Assembly (NCBI GenBank): GCA_018268955.1
Contig: JAFDVO010000013.1
Location: 1-64,000 of the forward strand
Origin: Acidobacteriota bacterium
Lineage (GTDB): Bacteria; Acidobacteriota; Vicinamibacteria; Vicinamibacterales; CAVVIG01
Direction of reading: 5' to 3'
Length of the DNA: 64,000 bases
Below the pieces are notes generated by a model. That model was not told the origin of the DNA. It made no database searches and saw nothing but the letters and a program-made list of their open reading frames with translations. The position numbers and the translations under genes are program-made. Shown in pieces: positions 28,138 to 36,048 of the stretch; within the stretch, counting starts at the first letter, position 1, and each line of letters opens with the position of its first letter.

Positions 28138-28977
28138 ATGCTGCGCAGGAAGCTCGTCTCGAGCCTGTTCGTGGGGTTCTGTGGTGCTGCGGTGATCCTC
28201 GCCCTCATCCCGCTGGCGATGATCCTGTTCTTCGTCGTCTCTCAAGGCATCCGGGCGCTGAACGTCGACTTCTTCACGCACATGCCGACCCCGGTCGGGG
28301 AGCCTGGCGGCGGCATGGCGAATTCGATCGTCGGTACGCTGATCCTGACGGCGCTCGGGTCGCTGATGGCCATTCCGATCGGCGTGCTGAGCGGTGTCTA
28401 CATGTCCGAGTACGCGGGGACCCGGTTCGCGTCCGCGATCCGGTTTGCAGCGGACACCCTCAACGGCGTCCCGTCAATCGTGATCGGCGTCTTCACGTAC
28501 GGCATTGCCGTGCTGCCATTCAAGCAGTTCAGCGCGCTGGCCGGCGGCATCGCGCTCGGCATCATGATGATCCCGATCATCGCGCGGACGACCGAAGAGC
28601 TCCTGCTGCTCGTGCCCGGTACCATGCGTGAAGGCGCGTTGGCCCTCGGCGCGACGCGTGCGCGCGCGGTGTTTACCGTGGTGCTGCCGGCTGCCGCACC
28701 CGGGATCGTGACCGGCATCGTCCTCGCGCTGGCGCGCATTGCCGGTGAGACCGCACCGCTGCTGTTCACCTCGTTCAACAACCGCTTCTTCAGCACGAAT
28801 GTCACCCAGCCGATCTCATCGCTGACCGTTCAGGTCTTCACGTACGCGATCTCGCCCTATGAGGACTGGCATCGGCAGGCGTGGGCCGGCGCGCTCGTGC
28901 TCGTGGGCATCGTGTTCGTGTGCTCACTGCTCGCGCGCTTCGCAACGAGGAAGATGAGCGGGTTCACGCGGTCGTAG
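28138..28977 (+). CDS. pstA: Phosphate ABC transporter permease PstA
   Basis: A 279-aa permease starting at ATG 28138, two bases after the pstC stop. Typical motifs are GGMANSIVGTLILTALGSLMAIPIG, DTLNGVPSIVIGVFTYG, the EAA-like loop MREGALALGATRARAVFTVVLP and ALARIAGETAPLLFTSF. It pairs with PstC as the membrane channel of the importer. It is the last gene of the operon; a G-rich repeat follows directly instead of pstB. Confidence 0.95.
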   Translation: MLRRKLVSSLFVGFCGAAVILALIPLAMILFFVVSQGIRALNVDFFTHMPTPVGEPGGGMANSIVGTLILTALGSLMAIPIGVLSGVYMSEYAGTRFASAIRFAADTLNGVPSIVIGVFTYGIAVLPFKQFSALAGGIALGIMMIPIIARTTEELLLLVPGTMREGALALGATRARAVFTVVLPAAAPGIVTGIVLALARIAGETAPLLFTSFNNRFFSTNVTQPISSLTVQVFTYAISPYEDWHRQAWAGALVLVGIVFVCSLLARFATRKMSGFTRS

Positions 28978-29055
28978 GGCGGGCTGGGGACAGGTGGGGC
29001 TCGGTAGGGCGGGTAAGGCAGGTAGGGCAGGTAGGGCAGGTACGGCAGGTAGGGC
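28978..29055. repeat. G-rich nonamer array downstream of pstA
   Basis: GGGCAGGTA-type units like those upstream of pstB. Short C-rich complements (CCTGCCAGCC, CCTGCCTGG) follow at 29090-29118, so the transcript could fold back. The array lies between the convergent pstA and glycerophosphodiesterase genes and may act as a two-way 3' structure. Confidence 0.7.
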
Positions 29056-29129
29056 TGTGTTCGAGAACGGCGACCTCGCCGTCAGTCCTGCCAGCCCGAC
29101 CGGCCTTCCCTGCCTGGTCAGCGGCGCGT

Positions 29130-30059
29130 TCAGCGCCGCGGGAACTGGTCCGGATTGTTGGTGAAGAGCGCGTCGATGCCGAAGTCGTAGAGGAACTTCG
29201 CCATCTCGTCCTTCACCGAGGCGTACGCGGTCTTCTCGTCGGCACGGAACGTCCACGCGGTCACCGTCAGGCCCAGCGCATGCGCACGGCGCACCAGATC
29301 GGGATGGGCCGCAATGAGCTTCTTCTCCGGTGCGATCCCCTGCGCGAACGTCGCCAGATCCTTCAACTGCGCATCGGTGATGTCCCCCTCGTCGGATGTG
29401 AGGAAGACGCGCGGAACGGTCGGCAGCTCCGTCGACATCCGCTTGATGGTGGCGCGGTCGAAGGACTGGATGATGACCGGCGTCCGCTTCAGCGACTCGG
29501 GCGTGTCCAGGTGGTGCTGCTTTACCGAGTCGACGAAGATCTTCGCCATGTCGACACCGCGCGCGGTGTAGAGCGGCGGTGACTTGAGCTCCGGGTACAC
29601 GCCCACACCCGGATGTTGCTGGACGCGGGCGAGCATCTCGTCCCAGGTCGGCACCTGCGCACCGCGGAACTTCGCATCCACCCAGCTCCCGGCGTCGAGC
29701 CGCTTGATCTCGGCGACCGTGAAGTCGTTCGCGACCCACCGCTTCTCCCCGTTCCGCCCTTTCACATCGTGGCTGTAGCGATCTGGAAAGACCTCTTCGA
29801 CGTTCGTCGTCCGCTCCAGCGTATCGTCGTGCAGGCAGACCAGCACGCCGTCCTTCGACACGGCGAGATCGGGCTCGACGAAGTCCGCCTTCTGCTGGAT
29901 CGCGAGGTCGTAGGACGCGAACGTGTGCTCGGGCGCATAGCCCGACGCGCCGCGATGGGCGATGAGCATTTTCGGCGCGTCCGCGCCACGGACGAGCGCG
30001 CCCGCGACGAGGACGCCAAGGCCGGTGAGGAGCAGAGAGGCAACACGCAGTGAAGTCAT
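29130..30059 (-). CDS. Glycerophosphodiester phosphodiesterase, secreted
   Basis: A 309-aa protein with signal peptide at about 1-26. The GDPD signature is complete: LIAHRGASGYAPEHTFASYDLAI, DFVEPDLAVSKDGVLVCLHDDTLERTTNV, YPELKSP, VIIQSF and a C-terminal FGIDALFTNNPDQF. The enzyme cleaves glycerophosphodiesters to glycerol-3-phosphate and an alcohol. Two Pho-type units and a perfect TATAAT lie directly upstream, with TATAAT only 7 bases before ATG 30059, so the message is probably leaderless. Such genes belong to the Pho response in other bacteria. Confidence 0.93.
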   Translation of the reverse strand: MTSLRVASLLLTGLGVLVAGALVRGADAPKMLIAHRGASGYAPEHTFASYDLAIQQKADFVEPDLAVSKDGVLVCLHDDTLERTTNVEEVFPDRYSHDVKGRNGEKRWVANDFTVAEIKRLDAGSWVDAKFRGAQVPTWDEMLARVQQHPGVGVYPELKSPPLYTARGVDMAKIFVDSVKQHHLDTPESLKRTPVIIQSFDRATIKRMSTELPTVPRVFLTSDEGDITDAQLKDLATFAQGIAPEKKLIAAHPDLVRRAHALGLTVTAWTFRADEKTAYASVKDEMAKFLYDFGIDALFTNNPDQFPRR

Positions 30060-30066
30060 GCGTCGG

Positions 30067-30098
30067 ATTATAGGGGCCGGCTATGACAACGGCATCAC
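30067..30098 (-). promoter_or_regulatory. Pho-box promoter of glycerophosphodiesterase, leaderless
   Basis: On the minus strand: GTGATGCCGTT (30098-30088), GTCATAGCCGG (30087-30077), spacer CCCC, TATAAT (30072-30067). Transcription is expected at or one base before the ATG at 30059. Confidence 0.75.
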
Positions 30099-30110
30099 GG
30101 CGGCGGGATG

Positions 30111-30170
30111 GCGTAATGCAAAAATGCAAAAACGCAAAAATGCAAAATGCGAAATGCAAGAAGCAGAAAT
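30111..30170. repeat. A-rich octamer-type array (AATGCAAA)
   Basis: Tandem, imperfect AATGCAAA / AACGCAAA units. A short GCAATCA heptamer run (30191-30216) and GCCTATN units (30256-30280) lie further right. The base composition is far from the GC-rich surroundings. It is intergenic, between the glycerophosphodiesterase start and the 3' end of a receptor. Confidence 0.75.
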
Positions 30171-30216
30171 GTACGGGCGGGGGGCAGATCAGCAATCAGC
30201 ATTTTGCAATCAGCAA

Positions 30217-30251
30217 TGAAAAAGCCCCGGAGGACATACGCCCCCGGGGCC
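30217..30251 (-). terminator. Rho-independent terminator of the TonB receptor at 30.3-33.7 kb
   Basis: On the minus strand GCCCCGG (30250-30244) pairs with CCGGGGC (30230-30224) and is followed by TTTTTC. The receptor stop is at 30308. Confidence 0.85.
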
Positions 30252-30307
30252 TTGCGCCTAGTGCCTATCGCCTATTGCCAGACCGCTGGCGCCATGCGCC
30301 AGGCGCG

Positions 30308-33300
30308 TCAGAAGTTCAGCCTGAATGCGAGCTGCACCTGGCGGTTCGTACCGAGGCCTACGGTCGTGCCGACCGTGCTGGCGAGGCGACCGAACGCGGA
30401 CCCTGCTGCGGCGGCCGTGAGCGGCTGGCCCGGCTGCACCTTGTTCGCTTCTGAGGTGCTGTTGCTCGGCAGCGCATTCGCGAGCGTCGACGGCGGGTTC
30501 GTGAAGTTGTTCGTGTTGAGGAGGTTGAACACTTCGACGCGGAACTCGCCGTTCGCACGGCCGAAGGGCACGCGCTTCGTGACGACCATGTCAACCTGCC
30601 TGAACGACGGTCCATGCAGGAAGTTACGCGGGAGGTTGCCGAAGGTGCCCGGCTTCGGCGTGGAGAACGCCGCGGGGTTCAGGAACAGCAGTCCGCCCTG
30701 GTTGATGTAGGGGTCCACTCCAGGGACGAGGTCTGGCCGCCGCGTGGCGCGCGACGCGCCGCCGCCGGGCACGTTGACGATGGCGGTGCGGTCCGCCGCC
30801 GGGTTCAGGAACGTGTTGCCGGCGCCGTCGACGTAGACGATGTCGGGCCGGGTGATGGTGACGTTGATCGGCAGGCCGCTGCGGCCGTTGAAGATCCCGC
30901 CGACCGTCCAGCCACCCTTCAAGGCACCCTGGCCAGGAATCGTGTAGAGCGCGCTGAAGTTGTAGGTGTGGCGGATGTCGAAGTTGTTGTAGCCGTAGTC
31001 GTACTCGAAGTCAGCGAGGTTGCGGGCGTTGTTGCCGACCGTGATCGCCTCGTTCGAGCCGCCGGTCGTGCCCTTGCTGTAACCGAGCGTGTACTGGCCA
31101 TTGAGGACCAGGCCATTGGTCGACCGACGGGTCAGCGAGAGCTGCATCGAGTTGTAGGTGTCGCGCCCGCCGCTCGTCTTGTAGTCGATCTCGGCGTACG
31201 GGCGCTGGATGCCCACAATCGACGAGCCCGGGCACAGCGAGCCGGTCTGCACCTGGCCGTCGGCGCAGGTGACGATGTCGAACTCGCGGACCTGCGTTGC
31301 CGCAGCCGACCCATTGCTCTGCACGCCGATGGTGCGGTTGGCGATGCTGCGCAGGAACAGGTTCCGTCCCTGGCTCCCCACATAGGCGATGGTCGCCGCC
31401 ATGTTGCCGGGCAGCTCCTGCTGCAGCGAGATCGTCTCGCCGTAGACCTTCTCCGGCAGCGTGTACTCATTGGCGTAGGCACGCGGCTGGTACGAGCGGT
31501 TGTTCGGGTTGTTGATGAAGTTCGCCCGCAGCGCGTTGGCATCGATCGGGTAGGCCATCAGCGCGCCGGACGTGATGGTCGTGCTGATGCGCTCGGCTTC
31601 GATCGGCTGGATCTGGTCTTCGGTCTGGCCCGGGCCGACGAAGATGCCCGCGCCGCCCTTGATCACCGTGCCCTGGAACGGCTGCCAGGTGGCGCCCACG
31701 CGCGGCTGCACGTTGTTCTTCTTCATCGTCAACAGCGGCGTCGTGTTCGGATCGATGACGCCGGTGTTGATGTTGAACTTGACGATACGGTTGTCGCGCT
31801 CGCGGAGCGGCGTGTAGTAGTCGTAGCGCACGCCGTAGTTCAGCGTGAAGGTCGGCGACACGCGCCACTCGTCCTGCGCGAAGGCGACGAAGTAATTCTG
31901 GACCGTGTGCTTCCAGCCCGATGCGCCGTTGTTGAACGGGCTGGGCTCACTGAGGTCACCGAAGTACTGGATGCTCGACGGCTGGTTGGCAAGGAAGCCC
32001 GTGAGGTTCTGGAACGTGTAGGTGATGCCGCCCTGCTGATCGGTCGACATCCGGATCAGGCGGGCATCGACGCCTGCCTTGAGCAGGTGCGCACCGGTTG
32101 AGCGGCTGATGGTGTCCGCAAATGTCAGCGAGTAGGGCTTGTAGGGCGCCGAGCGGCCGTTCCCGGCACTGTTGACGCGGACGAGACCGCCCGGTGAGGC
32201 GAGGCCGGTGCTGGAGCCCTGGCCCGCGATGCCGGAGTTCGCGACCGTGCCGCTCAGGCTCAAGGCGATCCCCTCGAACCCGGCGCCGGTGGACGCACCA
32301 ACGGTGGTGGGGGCAGAGTTGTAGCCGACCTTGAGGTCGTTGATCATCGTGCCGAACAGGCCCTGGAGGTTGAACACCGCGTTCGTCGGGTTCGCGGTCA
32401 TCTCGAGCCGGCGACCGGTCACGCCAGCCGGGTCGCTATTCGTGCCCTGATCGTGGAACACGCGCGCGTAGGCGGACCAGTTGCTGCTCAACTTCACGTC
32501 GAGGCGGCCCGAGTAGGCGTTCTCGGTGACGCGCTGCTGGTCCTGGAGCTGCACGATGTCGAGGTCAGGGTTCGTCGAGGCGCCCTGCACGATGACGGCG
32601 CCCGGCGCCGTGAAGCCCGAGCGGAGTGCGGCAATGGTCGGGACGGCGCGGGACCAGGCCGCGGCGCTCGGGACGGCCTCGACGAAGTTCTTGCCTGCAT
32701 CCAGGCGGTAGCCTTCGTAGCTGCCGAAGAAGAACGCGCGGTTCTTCGCGAGCGGGCCGCCGAGCGAGCCGCCGAACTGGTTCTGCTTCAGCATCGATTT
32801 CGGCCCGGCGGAGAGGAGGCTGCCGTCGGCGTTGCGCAGCGCATCGAAGTAGTTGCGGGCGTCCATCCTGTCACTGCGGAAGTACTCGAACAGCGAGCCG
32901 CGGAACATGTTGCTGCCCGACTTCGTGATGACGCTCACCTGGCCACCGGTGCCAGTGCCGAATTCGGCTGCGTAGCCGGACGACTCGACGCGGAACTCCT
33001 GCACATTCTCGAGGCTCGCCTGCAGCTTGAACGGCGTCTTGTTCTCGCCGTTGGCGTTGCCCGGCGACGCATCGATGATGGCGGAGCCTTCGACGCCGTC
33101 GTACTTGATGACGTTCTGCTCGTTGGCGCGGCCGGAGAAGCGGACGTCCTGCCAGGTGCCGTCGCCCGCGTTCTGCGATCCGGGCGCCTGCAGCATCAGC
33201 TGCGACATCTGGCGCCCGTTCACCGGGAGGTTCTGCACCTCGCGCTCGCTCACGTTCGCGCCCATGCGGGCGGAACTCACGTCGAGCACCGGTGCGACCG

Positions 33301-33655
33301 CCGTGACGGTGACGTTCTCGGTCACCCCCGCCGGCTTGAACTCGAACGCGAGCGTCAGCTCCTGGCCCACGGCCAGGTTCAACTGCGCGTACTCGACGGT
33401 CGTGAACCCGCTCAGTTCCGCCGTGATCGTGTATACCGACGGCTTCAGTGCCGGGACAATGAAGCCGCCTTCGGCGTCGGTCACTGCCGTGCGCACTTCA
33501 CCGGTCCGCTCGTTCTTGACGGTGACGGTCGCGCCCGGAATGAATGCCTTGCTCGAGTCCCTGACGGTGCCGACAACCCGTGCGTCCTGCGCCGCCGCGA
33601 TTGATGGCAGCAGCGCCAGGAACAGCGCCGTCACCACCCAACGAAACATCCTCAT
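30308..33655 (-). CDS. Oar-like TonB-dependent receptor
   Basis: A 1115-aa protein. ATG 33655 has GGGAGGA six bases upstream and starts MRMFRWVVTALFLALLPSIAAAQ, a signal peptide. The carboxypeptidase-regulatory domain is at about 25-110 (VVGTVRDSSKAFIPGATVTVKN). The plug has LPVNGRQMSQLMLQAPG, KYDGVEGSAIIDASPGN and AAEFGTGTGGQVSVITKSGSN. The barrel ends VQLAFRLNF with terminal phenylalanine. The promoter carries four 11-bp Pho-type units plus a -10 at 33748-33801. It lies immediately upstream of the glycerophosphodiesterase gene on the same strand but is separated from it by a terminator. Confidence 0.92.
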   Translation of the reverse strand: MRMFRWVVTALFLALLPSIAAAQDARVVGTVRDSSKAFIPGATVTVKNERTGEVRTAVTDAEGGFIVPALKPSVYTITAELSGFTTVEYAQLNLAVGQELTLAFEFKPAGVTENVTVTAVAPVLDVSSARMGANVSEREVQNLPVNGRQMSQLMLQAPGSQNAGDGTWQDVRFSGRANEQNVIKYDGVEGSAIIDASPGNANGENKTPFKLQASLENVQEFRVESSGYAAEFGTGTGGQVSVITKSGSNMFRGSLFEYFRSDRMDARNYFDALRNADGSLLSAGPKSMLKQNQFGGSLGGPLAKNRAFFFGSYEGYRLDAGKNFVEAVPSAAAWSRAVPTIAALRSGFTAPGAVIVQGASTNPDLDIVQLQDQQRVTENAYSGRLDVKLSSNWSAYARVFHDQGTNSDPAGVTGRRLEMTANPTNAVFNLQGLFGTMINDLKVGYNSAPTTVGASTGAGFEGIALSLSGTVANSGIAGQGSSTGLASPGGLVRVNSAGNGRSAPYKPYSLTFADTISRSTGAHLLKAGVDARLIRMSTDQQGGITYTFQNLTGFLANQPSSIQYFGDLSEPSPFNNGASGWKHTVQNYFVAFAQDEWRVSPTFTLNYGVRYDYYTPLRERDNRIVKFNINTGVIDPNTTPLLTMKKNNVQPRVGATWQPFQGTVIKGGAGIFVGPGQTEDQIQPIEAERISTTITSGALMAYPIDANALRANFINNPNNRSYQPRAYANEYTLPEKVYGETISLQQELPGNMAATIAYVGSQGRNLFLRSIANRTIGVQSNGSAAATQVREFDIVTCADGQVQTGSLCPGSSIVGIQRPYAEIDYKTSGGRDTYNSMQLSLTRRSTNGLVLNGQYTLGYSKGTTGGSNEAITVGNNARNLADFEYDYGYNNFDIRHTYNFSALYTIPGQGALKGGWTVGGIFNGRSGLPINVTITRPDIVYVDGAGNTFLNPAADRTAIVNVPGGGASRATRRPDLVPGVDPYINQGGLLFLNPAAFSTPKPGTFGNLPRNFLHGPSFRQVDMVVTKRVPFGRANGEFRVEVFNLLNTNNFTNPPSTLANALPSNSTSEANKVQPGQPLTAAAAGSAFGRLASTVGTTVGLGTNRQVQLAFRLNF

Positions 33656-33747
33656 TGTTCCTCCCACTCCGCTCGCCCCGGGCGAATGCCGGGGCCGGTC
33701 ACCCGCATGATGGGCAGACCTGGCGCCGTCTTCAGGCGCGCACGAGC

Positions 33748-33801
33748 ACTGTAGAAAGCGGGAGTAAGGGGCGGGTGACGGGCGTGTTACGGCGGCGTTA
33801 A
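33748..33801 (-). promoter_or_regulatory. Four-unit Pho box and -10 of Oar-like receptor
   Basis: On the minus strand: TTAACGCCGCC, GTAACACGCCC, GTCACCCGCCC and CTTACTCCCGC (33801-33758), then spacer TTTC and TACAGT (33753-33748). Transcription should begin about 85 bases before ATG 33655. Confidence 0.8.
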
Positions 33802-33810
33802 CTGCGTGCC

Positions 33811-34009
33811 GAACTCAGAACTCGGAAGTCAGAAGGCAGAACGTCACCTCTAACCTCTACCCGTAAAGAGCCTGTTTCGAAGCTCCACCACGGAGATCAC
33901 GGAGAACACGGAGCGCGACACTGATGTCAGAAGGATCTCCGCGACCTCCGCGCACTCCGCGGTGGCGCGTCACTTCTAAGTTCTGACTTCTAAGTTCTGA
34001 CTTCCTCGC
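33811..34009. repeat. Composite intergenic repeat: heptamers around a CACGGAGA hairpin
   Basis: Heptamer-type units (GAACTCA, GAACTCG, GAAGTCA) fill 33811-33840 and reappear inverted (AAGTTCTGACTTCT) at 33973-34009. Between them, 33885-33968 has tandem CACGGAGA-type octamers followed by the complementary CTCCGCG series, giving a long imperfect stem. Apart from the Pho promoter this accounts for most of the 356-base gap between the receptor and glgC. Confidence 0.75.
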
Positions 34010-34011
34010 TG

Positions 34012-35286
34012 TTACACCACGGTGCCGGGCTTGATGATGCCGTCCTTGGGGACGATGATGACGCCGTCGCGGATGTAGTAGCCGTCACCGTCGAAGTGGT
34101 CGAGCCCCTTCTCGTTGACGAGCCGGGCGCCGTCGCCGACGCGGGCGTTCTTGTCGACGATCACCTTGTCGAGCACCACATTGCGGCCGATGCCGAGGCG
34201 CGGCGCGTCGCCGCGAGCCGGCGCGACCGTGTCGGCCTCGTAGTAGTCGGCGCCGAGCAGGACCGAGCGCTTGATCGTCGTCCCCTCGAGCACGTGCGTC
34301 CGGATGCCGATGATCGACTCCTCGATGTCGCACTGCCCGAGGTAGCACCCTTCCGAGACGACCGCGTCGTGCACGCGTGCATCGACAAGCCGCGAGCCCG
34401 GCAGGAACCGGGCGTGGGTGAAGATCGGCTTGTGCGGGTCGTAGAACTTGAAGGGGGACCCTGGCTTGGTCAGCATGATGTTCGCGTCGTAGAACGACTT
34501 CACCGTGCCGACATCGGCCCAGTATCCGCGGAACAGGTACGAGTTCACGCGGTAGCGATTCAGGGCCGAGGGGATGATCTGCTTCCCGAAATCGGTCGCG
34601 TCGCTCTCGGACAGCAGCTCCATCAGAACGTCTCGCGAGAAGACGTACACGCCCATCGAGGCGACGAACGGCTTGTCCGGCGTGTAGCCCGAGACCATCG
34701 ACCCGGTCGGGATGCTCTGGCCGATCTCGGCCAGCCGCTCCGCCTTCGGCTTCTCCTCGAATGCGACGATGTGCCCGTCGCGGTCGAAGCGGAAGATGCC
34801 CATCTGGGTCGCGTCCTCTGGCGTGCAGGGCTGCGCGGCGATCGTGATGTCGGCACGTCGATCGATGTGCGCCTCGACCATCTCGCAGTAGTCCATGCGG
34901 TAGAGGTGATCGCCGGCGAGGATCAGGTAGTAGTCCGCGTCGTACCGCAGGAAATGCCGGGCCGCCTTCCGGACCGCGTCGGCCGTGCCCTGGAACCACT
35001 TCGTGTTCTCGGGCGTGATCTCGGCCGCGAGGATCTCCACGAACCCCGGGCTGAACAGATCCATGCGGTAGGTCTGGCTGATGTGCCTGTTCAGCGACGC
35101 CGAGTTGAACTGCGTCAGCACGAAGATGCGACGGATGTCTGCGTGAAGGCAATTGCTGACCGGGATATCGATCAGGCGGTACTTGCCGCCGATCGGCACC
35201 GCTGGTTTCGAGCGTAACTGCGTCAGCGGGAACAGGCGCGAGCCCTGCCCGCCTCCAAGGATGATTGCGAGAACTTCGTTGTTCAC
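34012..35286 (-). CDS. glgC: Glucose-1-phosphate adenylyltransferase
   Basis: About 424 aa. GTG 35286 with GGAG seven bases upstream opens NNEVLAIILGGGQGSRL, the usual N terminus; an ATG nine codons earlier is less likely. Motifs: nucleotide loop GGGQGSRLFPLT, KPAVPIGGKYRLIDIPVSNC, LAGDHLYRMDY and a C-terminal left-handed beta-helix (VHDAVVSEGCYLGQCDIEESIIGIRTHV). It makes ADP-glucose for glycogen or trehalose synthesis. No other glg gene is near. It is divergent from the DUF47-pit operon. Confidence 0.96.
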   Translation of the reverse strand: MNNEVLAIILGGGQGSRLFPLTQLRSKPAVPIGGKYRLIDIPVSNCLHADIRRIFVLTQFNSASLNRHISQTYRMDLFSPGFVEILAAEITPENTKWFQGTADAVRKAARHFLRYDADYYLILAGDHLYRMDYCEMVEAHIDRRADITIAAQPCTPEDATQMGIFRFDRDGHIVAFEEKPKAERLAEIGQSIPTGSMVSGYTPDKPFVASMGVYVFSRDVLMELLSESDATDFGKQIIPSALNRYRVNSYLFRGYWADVGTVKSFYDANIMLTKPGSPFKFYDPHKPIFTHARFLPGSRLVDARVHDAVVSEGCYLGQCDIEESIIGIRTHVLEGTTIKRSVLLGADYYEADTVAPARGDAPRLGIGRNVVLDKVIVDKNARVGDGARLVNEKGLDHFDGDGYYIRDGVIIVPKDGIIKPGTVV

Positions 35287-35342
35287 GGTCGCTCCGTGGT
35301 GCAAATGGTACACCCGGTGCAGGCGTCACGAGCCGTGCGCGT

Positions 35343-35373
35343 GCAACGTCGGTGTAAACGGATCTGCTACAAT
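35343..35373 (+). promoter_or_regulatory. Putative Pho-type pair and -10 of DUF47-pit operon
   Basis: Units GCAACGTCGGT and GTAAACGGATC, then TGC and TACAAT (35368-35373). The spacer is 3 rather than 4 bp and unit fit is weaker, so activation or repression by PhoB is only possible. Confidence 0.45.
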
Positions 35374-35423
35374 TCGACGGTTCCAGCACACGTCAGTGAC
35401 GCGACAGGGAAGGGGAGGATCCG

Positions 35424-36041
35424 TTGGCATTTCGTCTGATACCGCGCGAAGAGAAGTTCTATGCTGACTTCCAGGCGCTGGCCGACGAGATCCAGCGCGG
35501 GGCGCTCCAACTCGAGGAGATGCTCGCGCCCGAGTCGCCCGTCTGGACGAAGGCCGAGGAGATCAAGGAAATCGAGCACAAGTGCGATTTCCTGACGCAC
35601 GACATCATCTCGCGCCTGAATCGCACGTTCGTCACGCCCATCGACCGCGAAGACATCCACGAGCTCGCCAAGTCGCTCGATGACGTGATGGACGCGATCG
35701 ACGCGGTGGCCACGCTGGTCCGGCTGTACAAGCTGGATCGGATCCGCTTCGGCGCACGCGAACTCGCGAAGACCATCACCGAAAGCACGAAGCAGATCCG
35801 CCTGGCGCTCGACGCGCTGGAGCGTCGGAAGGGCGTGACCACGCACGCTGTCGAGATCAATCGGCTGGAGAACGAGGCGGATCGCATCCACCAGGAAGCG
35901 GTCATGCGGCTGTTCGAGGACGAGCAGAACCCGATTGCCGTGCTGAAGTGGAAAGAGACCCTCGATCTCCTCGAGCATGCCACCGATCGCTGCGAGGACG
36001 TCGCCAACGTCCTCGAGGGCGTCGTCGTCAAGCACGGTTAG
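35424..36041 (+). CDS. DUF47 / PhoU-like Pit accessory protein
   Basis: A 205-aa helical protein with TTG start 35424 behind a strong AAGGGGAGGA. The sequence MAFRLIPREEKFYADFQALADEI, the E-x3-H pattern EIKEIEHKCDFLTHDI, and TPIDREDIHELAKSLDDVMDAID are DUF47 hallmarks; the last carries acidic residues comparable with the PhoU metal site. DUF47 proteins are usually encoded directly before Pit and regulate it. Here pit starts eight bases after the stop. It is distinct from phoU at 2.6 kb. Confidence 0.92.
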   Translation: MAFRLIPREEKFYADFQALADEIQRGALQLEEMLAPESPVWTKAEEIKEIEHKCDFLTHDIISRLNRTFVTPIDREDIHELAKSLDDVMDAIDAVATLVRLYKLDRIRFGARELAKTITESTKQIRLALDALERRKGVTTHAVEINRLENEADRIHQEAVMRLFEDEQNPIAVLKWKETLDLLEHATDRCEDVANVLEGVVVKHG

Positions 36042-36048
36042 TTCCCCG

